64,000 bases of DNA, from assembly GCF_004014855.1 (NCBI RefSeq), contig NZ_CP034930.1, forward strand, positions 434,001 through 498,000, read 5' to 3'. The first letter of the stretch is position 1; every line of letters begins with the position of its first letter. Below the pieces are notes generated by a model. It was not told where the DNA came from. It ran no database searches and was given only the letters and a program-made list of their open reading frames with translations. This DNA is from Apibacter raozihei (GTDB lineage Bacteria; Bacteroidota; Bacteroidia; Flavobacteriales; Weeksellaceae). The position numbers and the translations under genes are program-made. Shown here piece by piece: positions 37,822 to 47,290 of this stretch.

Positions 37822-38985
37822 TTAATTATTCTCTTGTTTCTTTTTTTTTGGAACATACTTACTGCCGTATCCAGATTTTTGCTTGGTTTCGGTAGTAGAT
37901 GTTTCTTTAGTTTCCACTTCTTTTGATTCTGCTTCTTCTTCTTTTACCGATTCTTTAGTTTCTGTTTTTTCTTCTGTCTTTTTAACCTCTTTCTTTTTTG
38001 GTACATATTTATTACCATATGAAGATTTGGTATCTGAACTTGTAGTTTTCTTTTCTGTAGTTTTTACCGTACTATCCTTTGCCTTTGTATCGGAAGTCTT
38101 AGTATCCTTATCTGAGTTTTTCTTAACCTCTTCGGATTTTACCTCCGTTTTTTTTATTTCTTTCTTTTTAGGTACGTATTTACTACCATATCCTGATTTT
38201 TTGGTTTCAGCTTCTTCTTTTACTTCTTCCCCTTCATTTAACTGAATGTCTTCCCTGATTGATTCACTATCTTCAACTGATTCCTGATCCATTTCCTGAT
38301 TAGCATTCTGCTTGCTTTTAGGTACATACTTGCTACCATATCCGCTTTTAGATTTGGATGTTGATGTTGTGTTTTTATTTCCTGAATTTTTAGCTTCTTT
38401 ATTAGATTGGCTTTTCTTAGAAGAATCTGAATTTTTCCCTGAACTTCCTGGCTTGTTATCTTTTTCAGAATCAATGCTAATTCCTCCCAATTGTTTGATA
38501 ACTTTATCTGTTAAATCATATTTGGAGTCTGTAAACACCATGATTAAATCAGAAGACTTATCAAAAATAAAATTATATCTGTCTTTAGCTGCTAAAGTAT
38601 TAATAGCATTCCAAATTTGATCCTGTAACGGTTTAATCAAATTGCGACGTAAACTTATAGACTCACCATTAGCACCGAACTTTTTTTCTATGTAACTATT
38701 TAATCCCTTTTCAGTACTATCTATAACAGCTATCTTAGTTTTTCTCTGTTCTTCTGTTAATAAAACTTTCTCATTTTCATATTCAGTCCTTAACTTATCT
38801 AAATTAGACTGTTTACTTAATATTTCATTCTGCCATTTTTTTACTTCTGCATTAAGCCTATCTTCCGATTGTTGATACTGAGGCATTTGCTTGAGTATGA
38901 CCTGTGTATCCACATAGCCCATTTTCTGAGCGTTGATTTGGCTAAAAAACAACAGTATTAAAGTATATAGTATCAGTTTTTTCAT
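37822..38985 (-). CDS. OmpH/Skp-family protein with repetitive C-terminal extension
   Basis: A 387-residue exported protein. Signal peptide 1-20, OmpH/Skp domain about 21-170, then a low-complexity tail of more than 200 residues rich in Lys, Glu, Ser and Thr. The tail carries four copies of a ten-residue motif of the type SGYGSKYVPK (at about 214-223, 264-273, 321-330 and 371-380), spaced 50-57 residues apart. Ordinary OmpH proteins stop near residue 170-180, so the tail is an addition. It may bind cell-wall or other envelope partners, but that is conjecture. It has its own -7 element and lies downstream of bamA. Confidence 0.87.
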   Translation of the reverse strand: MKKLILYTLILLFFSQINAQKMGYVDTQVILKQMPQYQQSEDRLNAEVKKWQNEILSKQSNLDKLRTEYENEKVLLTEEQRKTKIAVIDSTEKGLNSYIEKKFGANGESISLRRNLIKPLQDQIWNAINTLAAKDRYNFIFDKSSDLIMVFTDSKYDLTDKVIKQLGGISIDSEKDNKPGSSGKNSDSSKKSQSNKEAKNSGNKNTTSTSKSKSGYGSKYVPKSKQNANQEMDQESVEDSESIREDIQLNEGEEVKEEAETKKSGYGSKYVPKKKEIKKTEVKSEEVKKNSDKDTKTSDTKAKDSTVKTTEKKTTSSDTKSSYGNKYVPKKKEVKKTEEKTETKESVKEEEAESKEVETKETSTTETKQKSGYGSKYVPKKKKQENN

Positions 38986-39029
38986 TTGAAATGTTTTAAA
39001 ATCTTTTCTAAAATCATACCAAGTTTAGA

Positions 39030-39037
39030 CAAAAATA
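39030..39037 (-). promoter_or_regulatory. -7 promoter element for the two ompH genes
   Basis: Minus-strand TATTTTTG matches TAnnTTTG, 44 bases above the ATG of the longer ompH gene. Confidence 0.45.
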
Positions 39038-39090
39038 TAATTAATTGTGAATCTATCCTAATTAATTTTATCTGTTTTTAAGTTAAGGTT

Positions 39091-41670
39091 TTAAAACTGC
39101 TGTCCGAATATAAAGTGAGTTTCCCATCCATTAGCACTGGTTGAATTAATAGTTTTATCAAATCCTTTAGCAAAGTCAAACCCTAGCATACCGAACTGAG
39201 GCATAAAAATCCTAACTCCGAAACCGGCAGATCTTTTTAATTCAAACGGATTAAACGATTTATTATTGCTCCAGGTATTACCTGCTTCTACAAAACCTAA
39301 GGCATATATTTTAGTAGCTCCTCCCATAAGTACCGGGTAACGCAATTCCATCATGAAACGTGCATAAGAGGTACCTCCTCCTAAAGGAGTTATATCATTA
39401 GTTTGTCCTCCGAAAGAAGATGAATCTTTATATCCTCGTAAAGGAATAATTTCCCTCCCGTCAAATCTGTTTCCGTATAGTCCTGTACCTCCAAGATAAA
39501 ACCTTTCAAAAGGAGGAATACCGATGTTATTATTATAGCTGCTTAAGAAACCAAATTCTCCTCCGGCTTTCAGCACAAATTTACCCACCAACTCTTTATA
39601 CCAATAAGCCTTCATTTTTATCTTATAATATTCTAACCACTTATATTTTTCTTTATCCGTTTTTTTACTATAATCTTCATTTTTAAATGCAGAATACGGA
39701 GGGGTTAACTTCAATGATAATTCGAATTCTGAACCCATGGTAGGAAAAATAGGATCTAATCCTGCGGAATATCTTCCAATATTAGCATACACACTGAAAT
39801 TGTTACTTTCTCCATTAGGCCAGTCTTTTGAACCACTATCGCTAACTATACTAAATGGATAGTTCCTGAATGAATATAATTGATAATTAATTCCGTAGGA
39901 TAATCTGAAATAATCATCCGGCCAGTTTAAACGAGTAGTTAGTCCAACCTGTGCTCCATAAATGTTTAATTTATTTCTACCGGTTGTTGTATAATACCTG
40001 TCATAATTTAAAATAGTACTATATAAAGATACTGTTAATGATGTTGGTCTTTTCCCAGTAATCCAAGGCTCTGTAAAAGAAACACTATAATTCTGATAAT
40101 TACTTCCTGCCTGAGCTCTTAAAGATACGCTTTGTCCATCTCCCATGGGAATAGGCTTCCATGCTTTTTTCTTAAAGAAATCATTGAATGAAAAGTTACC
40201 AAAAGTTAATCCTAAAGTCCCGATAAATCTGTTACCTCCATAACCACCTTGTAATTCTACCTGGCTGTTAGAACCTTTTTCTTCTAATTTATAATTAACA
40301 TCTACTGTTTTAGTTTCTGCATTTGGAGTTATGTCCGGACGTAATCCCTGAGCTTCGAAATACCCCATTTGGGCTAAATCCATAATAGTTCTTTGTATGT
40401 CTTCTTTCGAGAATAATTTTCCGGGTACAGTTCTCAATGATCGTTGTATTACATGATCATGGGTTCGGGTGTTACCAGAAAATGTTACCTTATCCCAATA
40501 AGCCTGCTCTCCTTCTCTAATTTTAACTTCAACATCTATGGTATCATTTCTCACTGCCTTTTCTATAGGAACAACACTTGAAAATACATAACCGTTGTTG
40601 TAGTACAAAGTAGCAATATCATCATTTTTTTCAGAACCGGATATTTTTTTATTTATACCTACTGCATCATACGGTTCTCCTTTTTTATATCCAACCACTT
40701 TGGTTAAAATTTCACTTGAATATGCCGAATTACCTGAAAATGTAATATTACCTAAATAATACCTCTTACCTTCAGCAACATTTAACTTAATATCGTAATT
40801 CTTTTCATCCGTTCTGATTACGGTATCCGAGGTAATTTTAGCATCTCTGAAGCCATACGATTGTAAGGTTTCAACAACTTTCACCAAATCCTCCTCATAT
40901 TTTTCAGGTACATATTTGGATTTTTTCCAGAATCTGTATACTTTTTTCTGTTTTGTGTTTTTGAATGATCGAGCTCTGATTTTTGAAGCACTCAACTCTT
41001 TATTTCCTGTTATCTGAATTGATTTAACTTTAACCCTCGGACCTTTCTCTATAGCTATAGTCCAGTTGATTGATGAAGAATCAGCAGGATTCACTTTTTC
41101 TTTAATCACAGCATGAGCATCTGGAAATCCTTTTTCCGTATATTGATTTCTTATCGAATTTTGAAGTTTTGTTCGTAAGTCATCAGTTATTTTAGTTTTG
41201 GATTTTAACCCGTTTTCTTTTATTAACTTTTCATTTTTAGACTTACTGGCTCCTTCAAATTTTACAGAACCTAATTCTGGTAATGCTTTAAGATTGATAC
41301 GTAAATACACATCTTTACCTTCAACTTTGCTCAGGAAAATTTCAACATCGGAAAACAATTTGGAGTCCCAAAGTTTTTTCACTGCGCTGTTTAATTGCAT
41401 ACCCGGAATATCAACATAATCTCCTTCGTAAAGTCCGGTATAACGCATAATCTGATTTTTGGAATATTTTGAAGTTCCGGTTATACGTATTTCTTTAATT
41501 TTAAAAGAGGATTCATCAATGGTAGAAGATTCATTTTCAGGAGAACTACTATTTTCTGCATCTGGTTTTTCAGTCTGTACTGACTGATTTACTGATACTG
41601 AATCTTGGGTGACTTGCGATGAAAGGGATATTTGTATTAAAATTGCAACAACTGCTAATAACTTCTTCAT
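39091..41670 (-). CDS. bamA: Outer-membrane protein assembly factor BamA
   Basis: BamA inserts beta-barrel proteins in the outer membrane. The 859-residue protein has a signal peptide (about 1-19), a Ser/Glu-rich linker, five POTRA domains (about 55-460; for example IKEIRITGTSKYSKNQIMRYTGL and YLGNITFSGNSAYSSEILTKVVG), and a 16-strand Omp85 barrel with the family's PLRGY and FFKKKAWKPIPMGDGQS regions. It ends with the typical aromatic residue (FIFGQQF). Gene order with uppS upstream and ompH downstream is conserved in flavobacteria. Confidence 0.95.
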   Translation of the reverse strand: MKKLLAVVAILIQISLSSQVTQDSVSVNQSVQTEKPDAENSSSPENESSTIDESSFKIKEIRITGTSKYSKNQIMRYTGLYEGDYVDIPGMQLNSAVKKLWDSKLFSDVEIFLSKVEGKDVYLRINLKALPELGSVKFEGASKSKNEKLIKENGLKSKTKITDDLRTKLQNSIRNQYTEKGFPDAHAVIKEKVNPADSSSINWTIAIEKGPRVKVKSIQITGNKELSASKIRARSFKNTKQKKVYRFWKKSKYVPEKYEEDLVKVVETLQSYGFRDAKITSDTVIRTDEKNYDIKLNVAEGKRYYLGNITFSGNSAYSSEILTKVVGYKKGEPYDAVGINKKISGSEKNDDIATLYYNNGYVFSSVVPIEKAVRNDTIDVEVKIREGEQAYWDKVTFSGNTRTHDHVIQRSLRTVPGKLFSKEDIQRTIMDLAQMGYFEAQGLRPDITPNAETKTVDVNYKLEEKGSNSQVELQGGYGGNRFIGTLGLTFGNFSFNDFFKKKAWKPIPMGDGQSVSLRAQAGSNYQNYSVSFTEPWITGKRPTSLTVSLYSTILNYDRYYTTTGRNKLNIYGAQVGLTTRLNWPDDYFRLSYGINYQLYSFRNYPFSIVSDSGSKDWPNGESNNFSVYANIGRYSAGLDPIFPTMGSEFELSLKLTPPYSAFKNEDYSKKTDKEKYKWLEYYKIKMKAYWYKELVGKFVLKAGGEFGFLSSYNNNIGIPPFERFYLGGTGLYGNRFDGREIIPLRGYKDSSSFGGQTNDITPLGGGTSYARFMMELRYPVLMGGATKIYALGFVEAGNTWSNNKSFNPFELKRSAGFGVRIFMPQFGMLGFDFAKGFDKTINSTSANGWETHFIFGQQF

Positions 41671-41690
41671 GGATTATTTACACTACTTTT

Positions 41691-42437
41691 TTACTTGACA
41701 TTTAATTGTTCACTTATCTTTCCAAACCTTCGTTCTCTAGATTGATAAAATTTTATTGCTTTTAAAAATTCTTCTTTATTAAAATCAGGCCATAATACCT
41801 CAGTAAAATATAGCTCGGCATACGCTATCTGCCACAATAAAAAATTACTGATTCTTTGTTCTCCGCTGGTTCTGATTAAAAGATCTACATCAGGAATATC
41901 TTTCGTATACAAATGATTCTGAAGTAATTGCTCATTAATTTCTTCGAGAGACAACTCATTGTTAATCACTTTTGAAGTGATATTTTTAACAGCGTCAACA
42001 ATTTCTTCTTTAGAACCATAGCTTAAAGCCAATACTAAAGTACCTGAAGTATTTTCCTTTGTATCTTCTATAAGCTTTTCCAGCTCTTTTCTGGCTTCTT
42101 TGGGTAGTTTTTCTATATTCCCTATAACCTTAACCCTTACTCCTTTTTCTCTGAGTTTATTGGTTTCCTTTTTTATTGTACCAATAAGAAGATTCATTAG
42201 TAGGGAGATTTCTAATGGAGGTCTTTTCCAGTTTTCGGTGGAAAATGTATATAGTGTGAGATAAGGAATATCATTTTCATTACAAAACTCAATGGCATCT
42301 CTAACCGCCTTGATAGCGTTCTGATGACCAAAAGTTCTCATCATCCCTTTTTTCTTTGCCCACCGACCATTACCATCCATAATAATAGCTACATGCTGAG
42401 GCAGTTTTTCCTTATCTATTACAATCTCTTTAGACAT
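41691..42437 (-). CDS. uppS: Isoprenyl transferase (undecaprenyl diphosphate synthase type)
   Basis: UppS adds isopentenyl units in cis to make the C55 lipid carrier for peptidoglycan and O-antigen. The 248-residue protein shows the start motif MDGNGRWAKKKG (catalytic Asp21, Arg26), TLYTFSTENWKRP, and RTSGEQRISNFLLWQIAYAELYF near the end. Normal length. It lies 10 bp after the DUF6089 gene and 20 bp before bamA, so it is within the envelope operon. Confidence 0.95.
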   Translation of the reverse strand: MSKEIVIDKEKLPQHVAIIMDGNGRWAKKKGMMRTFGHQNAIKAVRDAIEFCNENDIPYLTLYTFSTENWKRPPLEISLLMNLLIGTIKKETNKLREKGVRVKVIGNIEKLPKEARKELEKLIEDTKENTSGTLVLALSYGSKEEIVDAVKNITSKVINNELSLEEINEQLLQNHLYTKDIPDVDLLIRTSGEQRISNFLLWQIAYAELYFTEVLWPDFNKEEFLKAIKFYQSRERRFGKISEQLNVK

Positions 42438-42447
42438 TTATAAATAT

Positions 42448-43299
42448 TTAATAACAATAACAAGGTGGTCTTCCGAAAGTATATGTAATATTAAATCCCC
42501 AAATCAGATACCAGTCATTACTTTTAAATGTATTTCCGGTTTGATGCCTTCCTATAATTTCGGCATTCCTTTTTCCAATTTCGCTCTCATAAGCAGGCTC
42601 ATTGAGCAAAGGACTTGTGTTAATTTCAAATTTATTAGTTTCAATTGCACTGTAATCCAGATTGTCCTGCAAGGTATATCTAGCTCCTACTTCAAACGAA
42701 ACTAACCAGTTATAATTAAACTTAAATTTATACCCTACTCCAAAAGGAATACTAAAATCAAAGCGATTACTTTTTTTCGTATCTACAATAGTTTGAAAAT
42801 CCGTTGGAGAAACAGGAGTTCTCGGAGAACCGTCTGCGTTATAATAGGTATCATGATTTATTTTAAAATCCAAATCGTTGGAAGCGTACGCAGCTATTCC
42901 TCCAAAAATATAAGGAGAAGATCCGGAACGTTTTATATCATTTATATCGAAGAAATAATATTCAAATACAGCAGAAGCTTCAATTATTGTATTATCACCG
43001 GCTAAACCACGAGTATACCTGTAATCTTCACTAGCTTCATAGTCGTCGAAAAACACACGATTGTATATAAGATTAAAGCGGAGACTTTGCCTGTTATTTA
43101 AATTTAAACGATAAAGCGCACCTATAGAAATAGGTAAACGTTCCATATCCATGGGAAATAATTCTATATAATTAGATTTACCTATATCGCCTATTATATT
43201 AGCCTTACCTATAGAAATTCCTATCTCATGCTTTTGAGCAAACAAAAGCATAAGGCAACTGGTTATTATAAAGGTTGCTAATAAGAAATATTTTCTCAT
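42448..43299 (-). CDS. DUF6089-family outer-membrane beta-barrel protein
   Basis: A 283-residue exported protein with a signal peptide (about 1-21, ending FAQ) and alternating hydrophobic beta strands to an aromatic, Pro-rich end (TYTFGRPPCYCY). The sequence EIGISIGKANIIGDIGKSNYI is typical of the DUF6089 family, which is found in Bacteroidota just before uppS and bamA. Function is not known; it is probably a small outer-membrane barrel. It is the first gene of the DUF6089-uppS-bamA-ompH-ompH run. Confidence 0.85.
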   Translation of the reverse strand: MRKYFLLATFIITSCLMLLFAQKHEIGISIGKANIIGDIGKSNYIELFPMDMERLPISIGALYRLNLNNRQSLRFNLIYNRVFFDDYEASEDYRYTRGLAGDNTIIEASAVFEYYFFDINDIKRSGSSPYIFGGIAAYASNDLDFKINHDTYYNADGSPRTPVSPTDFQTIVDTKKSNRFDFSIPFGVGYKFKFNYNWLVSFEVGARYTLQDNLDYSAIETNKFEINTSPLLNEPAYESEIGKRNAEIIGRHQTGNTFKSNDWYLIWGFNITYTFGRPPCYCY

Positions 43300-43546
43300 A
43301 TTTAGTTTTAATTATTTTACAATAATTATGTTTAACGGAAAACACGTATATTTTGTTGCATCAATATAAGTATTTTGTCCGATTTTCAGACGACAAATAT
43401 AATAATTCTTTTTGGGTATGCAGGTTTTATTTCACATTTAACTTATTTTTATGAATGCATTTCAGATGTCTTACCTTTCTTGGAAAGACTTCGCATTTTT
43501 CTTAAAATAAATTTGATATTTAAAATTAAAATTTCTAAAAATTCAC

Positions 43547-43554
43547 TATTTTTG
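43547..43554 (+). promoter_or_regulatory. -7 promoter element very close to a start codon
   Basis: TATTTTTG matches TAnnTTTG and ends only 8 bases before the ATG at 43563, so the transcript would have almost no leader. Confidence 0.45.
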
Positions 43555-43562
43555 ACCTCTGA

Positions 43563-44540
43563 ATGTCTAAAGTTACCGAACAAATTAAAACTCCTATTGC
43601 GGATGAGATGAAACTCTTCGAGAAGCGATTCTACGAGTCTATGAAGAGCAAAGTCCCCCTTTTAGATAGAATCACTCATTTTATAGTTAGAAGAAAAGGA
43701 AAGCAAATGCGTCCGATGTTTGTTTTTCTAACAGCTAAACTTTCAGGGAAAATTACAGACAAAACTTATCGTGCGGCTTCATTGATAGAACTCATCCATA
43801 CGGCTACGTTGGTTCATGATGATGTTGTAGATGAAAGTTATATGAGAAGAGGTTTTTTCTCAATCAATGCTTTATGGAAAAATAAAATTGCCGTTTTAGT
43901 AGGTGATTATCTTTTATCCAAAAGTGTTTTATTAGCTACAGACAATCAGGATTTTGATCTACTTTCTATCATTTCCCGAGTAATAAGAGAAATGGCTGAA
44001 GGAGAATTACTTCAACTCGAGAAAAGCAGAAAATTAGATATTACAGAAGAAATTTATTTTGAGATTATACGCCAAAAAACAGCTGTATTGATTTCTGCCT
44101 GCTGTGAATCCGGAGCACGTTCTACTTATGCAGCTGATGAAGTAGCAGAAAAAATGAGTCTTTTTGGTGAGTATACGGGAATTGCTTTTCAGATTAAAGA
44201 TGATTTGTTTGATTATACAAGTACCAATCTTATTGGTAAGCCTATAGGAATTGATATTCAGGAACGCAAAATGACCCTTCCGCTTATTTATGTTCTTAAC
44301 ACTACAACTCCTGACAAAAAGAAATGGTTAATAAATTCTATAAAAAATCATAATAAGAACAAAAAGCGCGTAGCTGAAATCATTGAATTTGTTAAACAAA
44401 ACGGAGGACTGGAATATGCTAGGGCTGTTATGAATGACTTTAAACAAAAAGCGTTGGAAATCCTTCTTTCTTTTCCTAAAAATGAAAATAGAGATTCTCT
44501 TGAATTAATGCTTACTTATGTTATTGAAAGAAAAAATTAA
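43563..44540 (+). CDS. Polyprenyl diphosphate synthase (trans, IspB/octaprenyl type)
   Basis: A 325-residue trans-prenyl synthase that makes long isoprenoid diphosphates, most likely the side chain of menaquinone. The first Asp-rich motif is at 86-90 (HDDVVDE), the second further on as KDDLFDYT, and RGKQMRP-like binding is seen in RKGKQMRPM. Small residues before the first motif fit a long-chain product, but chain length cannot be read with certainty. The ATG follows a -7 element within 8 bases. Single gene. Confidence 0.92.
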   Translation: MSKVTEQIKTPIADEMKLFEKRFYESMKSKVPLLDRITHFIVRRKGKQMRPMFVFLTAKLSGKITDKTYRAASLIELIHTATLVHDDVVDESYMRRGFFSINALWKNKIAVLVGDYLLSKSVLLATDNQDFDLLSIISRVIREMAEGELLQLEKSRKLDITEEIYFEIIRQKTAVLISACCESGARSTYAADEVAEKMSLFGEYTGIAFQIKDDLFDYTSTNLIGKPIGIDIQERKMTLPLIYVLNTTTPDKKKWLINSIKNHNKNKKRVAEIIEFVKQNGGLEYARAVMNDFKQKALEILLSFPKNENRDSLELMLTYVIERKN

Positions 44541-44811
44541 ATCTTCTTAATTAGTTATATTTATTCTGTTCTTATTTACTTTCAAATCATTTTAATAATT
44601 TTTATCATCTAAATTACTTTTGTATTTTTCTTATAAGTATTTATTAATAACATTATAATAAATCTTAGTATAAAGGAGATATTTGCGTCTAATATCAAGA
44701 TTTAAAAGCATTAAAAATATTTAGATTATACTAAAATACCAATATTTTATTTTTTTTATTACATTTACTATCTGTTTGTTTTTATCAATTATTTTTAATA
44801 AAATTCACAAA

Positions 44812-45969
44812 ATGACTACTAATAATCGTTTACTTTCATTGGATATTTTGAGGGGAATCACTATTGCCGGTATGATTCTCGTTAACAATCCGGGATCCTG
44901 GAACTTTGTTTATGCACCTCTAGGACATGCAGAATGGAATGGCCTTACTCCTACCGATCTCATATTTCCCTTTTTTATGTTTATCATGGGAGTATCCATG
45001 TATATTTCTCTTAAAAAACTAAATTTCAGTCATACTAATGATACTTTATATAAAATTCTAAAACGTTCGATTATTATTTTCATCATCGGGCTGGGAATAG
45101 CTTGGTTTTCATTATTTTGCAGAACTTATCAACAAACTGATAATTTACCATTTATAGATCGTTTTTTAAATTCCCTTTTGAATTTTGATAAAATACGAAT
45201 TCTTGGTGTATTGCAACGCTTAGCTTTATCTTATTGTTTTGCCTCTCTCCTTGTAATCTTTATACGTCATAAGTATATTCCATATATAGTAGGTTCAACC
45301 TTAATTGTGTATTTCTTGATTTTATACTTTGGAGACGGTTTTGATAAAAGCGAAAATAATATTGTATCTGTGATAGATAGGGCTATTTTAGGTGTAAACC
45401 ATATGTATAAAGATGCAGGTCTGGCTATTGATCCGGAAGGTATATTAAGTACTATTCCTTCAGTCTGTCAAGTACTCATAGGTTTTTATTGTGGAAAAAT
45501 TATGCTTAACAGTAAAGATAATTATTCCCGGATAGTCAACTTATTTATTGTTGGAACTCTTCTCACATTTACAGGTTTTTTACTAAGTTACGGTTGTCCT
45601 ATCAATAAAAAAATATGGTCTCCTACCTTTGTATTAGTATCCTGCGGAATGGCTTCCAGTTTTTTAGCTTTGTTAATATGGATTATTGATATACATGGAT
45701 ACCATAAATGGACATTCTACTTTAAATCCTTTGGAGTAAATCCTCTGTTTATTTTTGTTATGGCTGGAATCTTATCTACCATACTTAGAGTTATTTCTTT
45801 CTCTTCCGATTCGGAAAGCATTAATTTACATGGTTTTATATATTCTGATATCTTACAACCTATTTTTGGAAACTATCCGGGCTCTCTGATATTTGCCATA
45901 AGTTTTATGACCTTATGCTGGTTGATCGGCTATATATTGTATAGAAGAAAGATTTTTATAAAAGTTTAA
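44812..45969 (+). CDS. DUF5009/HGSNAT-like membrane acyltransferase
   Basis: A 385-residue inner-membrane protein with about ten hydrophobic segments. The start LLSLDILRGITIAGMILVNNPG and the loop GLTPTDLIFPFFMFIMGVSM are typical of bacterial relatives of heparan-alpha-glucosaminide N-acetyltransferase. These are thought to move acetyl groups across the membrane on to sugars. The frame is open to ATG 44776, but MTTNNRLLSLD at 44812 is the usual start position. It is convergent with the pentapeptide-repeat gene, 2 bp away. The ~270 bp upstream hold no other gene. Confidence 0.87.
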   Translation: MTTNNRLLSLDILRGITIAGMILVNNPGSWNFVYAPLGHAEWNGLTPTDLIFPFFMFIMGVSMYISLKKLNFSHTNDTLYKILKRSIIIFIIGLGIAWFSLFCRTYQQTDNLPFIDRFLNSLLNFDKIRILGVLQRLALSYCFASLLVIFIRHKYIPYIVGSTLIVYFLILYFGDGFDKSENNIVSVIDRAILGVNHMYKDAGLAIDPEGILSTIPSVCQVLIGFYCGKIMLNSKDNYSRIVNLFIVGTLLTFTGFLLSYGCPINKKIWSPTFVLVSCGMASSFLALLIWIIDIHGYHKWTFYFKSFGVNPLFIFVMAGILSTILRVISFSSDSESINLHGFIYSDILQPIFGNYPGSLIFAISFMTLCWLIGYILYRRKIFIKV

Positions 45970-45971
45970 TA

Positions 45972-46544
45972 TTATTCAATGATTAATTTGTATTTATCTA
46001 AAAGACCTTTAATATCATTAATTGAAAATTTAGAATTTTTCAGTTTATTACGTTCGGGATCTAAAGAAAAATTATAAGCAGTTCTAAAATCAGAAGTTTC
46101 CAGATTATTTTCCTGAAAAACAGCTCCCATCAGATCTGATTTTTCGAAAGTTGCCTGAGGAAGATCTGATTCAATAAATTCTACTTCGTGAAGACTACAA
46201 TTTATAAATTTTATTTTTTTCATTTTAATCTTATAAAAAGAGCTGAAATTAAGTATTGAATTTTCAAATGTAAAGTATAAGAGAAAAGGATTACAGTTTT
46301 CAAAATGTAAACCCAGCAGTTTGCAATTTTTAAAACTAACTTTTTGTAATGACGTATTATTTAATTTTGCCATGCTTATATCGCAATTTTCAAACTTACA
46401 ATCTATAAAATTGTATCCGGAAATATCCACTTCTGAAAAATTACAATTGGTAAAAGAGCAATTTTCATAATCTCCTATAATAAATTTATCCACTAATAAA
46501 TCCTCTCCTTTAAAATCCTGGTCACGTATATACAGAGTATTCAT
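45972..46544 (-). CDS. Pentapeptide-repeat protein
   Basis: A 190-residue protein made largely of pentapeptide repeats with the A(D/N)LXX-like pattern, here with many Phe and Cys at the central positions (CSFTNCNFSEVDISGYNFIDCKFENCDIS). Such repeats form a right-handed square beta helix. Known members include the Qnr and MfpA proteins, which mimic DNA and protect gyrase from quinolones, but most have no known role. No signal peptide, so it is cytoplasmic. It is about the size of Qnr (~215 residues), but I do not see Qnr-specific loops, so no resistance claim is made. Confidence 0.82.
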   Translation of the reverse strand: MNTLYIRDQDFKGEDLLVDKFIIGDYENCSFTNCNFSEVDISGYNFIDCKFENCDISMAKLNNTSLQKVSFKNCKLLGLHFENCNPFLLYFTFENSILNFSSFYKIKMKKIKFINCSLHEVEFIESDLPQATFEKSDLMGAVFQENNLETSDFRTAYNFSLDPERNKLKNSKFSINDIKGLLDKYKLIIE

Positions 46545-46605
46545 TTTTTATTTATATTAAACATTTCTAATTATTGAAATAAACTTTTATCTAATTAAGC
46601 ATAAA

Positions 46606-47206
46606 TTAATTACAAAGACTTCGATCTACATAGATTTTATTGCCTTTGCTATTTATATAATAACAACCTCCCCTTGGCCCTCTAATATATTGTTTTTCAG
46701 ATTTTTTTTAGATTTATTGCTCTTTATAGATTTATTAGGTTGATATATAGTCCCTTTTTGTTTCTCTTTACCGTTTATACCAGATATTCTTTTTACTTTC
46801 TTTGTGTTTATTGAACTTAAAACATTCTGTTCATTTTGTGGAACTAACTTTATTTGCTGTAATTTTTTTCTTGATTGAAATCTACTTTCTCCTCATTTTT
46901 TTGTTCCTGAACAAAAAAACTACCTTCATTTACCAATGACTTTTGTTTTTTAAGTGTATTACTATCCTCTATTTTTCCATTAAAAATTATCGATAAAATA
47001 CCCGAGAACAAAACAATTTCATATTTCAAAAACCTGCTTAATTTAAAACCTAATAAATTCTCAATACACCTTCTAATTATAGGAAAACAAATTAATCCTC
47101 CTTTTAAAATAATTATGCATAAGAAACTATATTTTTGTTCATGTTTGAATATCAAAACTGATGATAAAGTCAGAAAAATCCCTATTAGGCATCGTATACT
47201 TATCAT
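46606..47206 (-). pseudogene. Frameshifted gene: membrane segment, linker and basic C-terminal GPRGG motif
   Basis: Reading in one frame from ATG 47206 (GTG 47221 also possible) gives hydrophobic segments, then a charged linker ending NEEKVDFNQEK. After the A7 tract (minus strand, 46863-46869) a second frame reads QQIKLVPQNEQNVLSS and a Lys/Asn-rich stretch. After the A8 tract (46702-46709) a third frame reads QYIRGPRGGCYYINSKGN then KIYVDRSLC and stops at 46606. Each join needs one extra A, that is, a -1 shift. The C-terminal motif resembles the 'PBCV-specific basic adaptor' found at the ends of some Bacteroidota proteins. It is either a decayed gene, a read error in homopolymers, or a gene rescued by slippage. 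Confidence 0.6.
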
Positions 47207-47290
47207 TATAACCCTTACCACATCTTAATATTTAATATAAAGATACGGTAATTCACCCTAATATAATATAATTATAAAATTTTACGTGCG

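Noticed and set aside
37883-38620. Long plus-strand open frames opposite the ompH extension
   Set aside because: They arise from the low-complexity Lys/Glu/Ser codons of the real gene on the minus strand and read as Ser/Phe/Val-rich nonsense.
43375-43611. A 78-codon frame before the prenyl synthase
   Set aside because: It overlaps the promoter element and the start of the well-supported downstream gene in a different frame, with no family resemblance.
45972-46544. Pentapeptide-repeat protein as a quinolone resistance (Qnr) gene
   Set aside because: Only the general repeat pattern is seen; Qnr-specific loops and context are absent.
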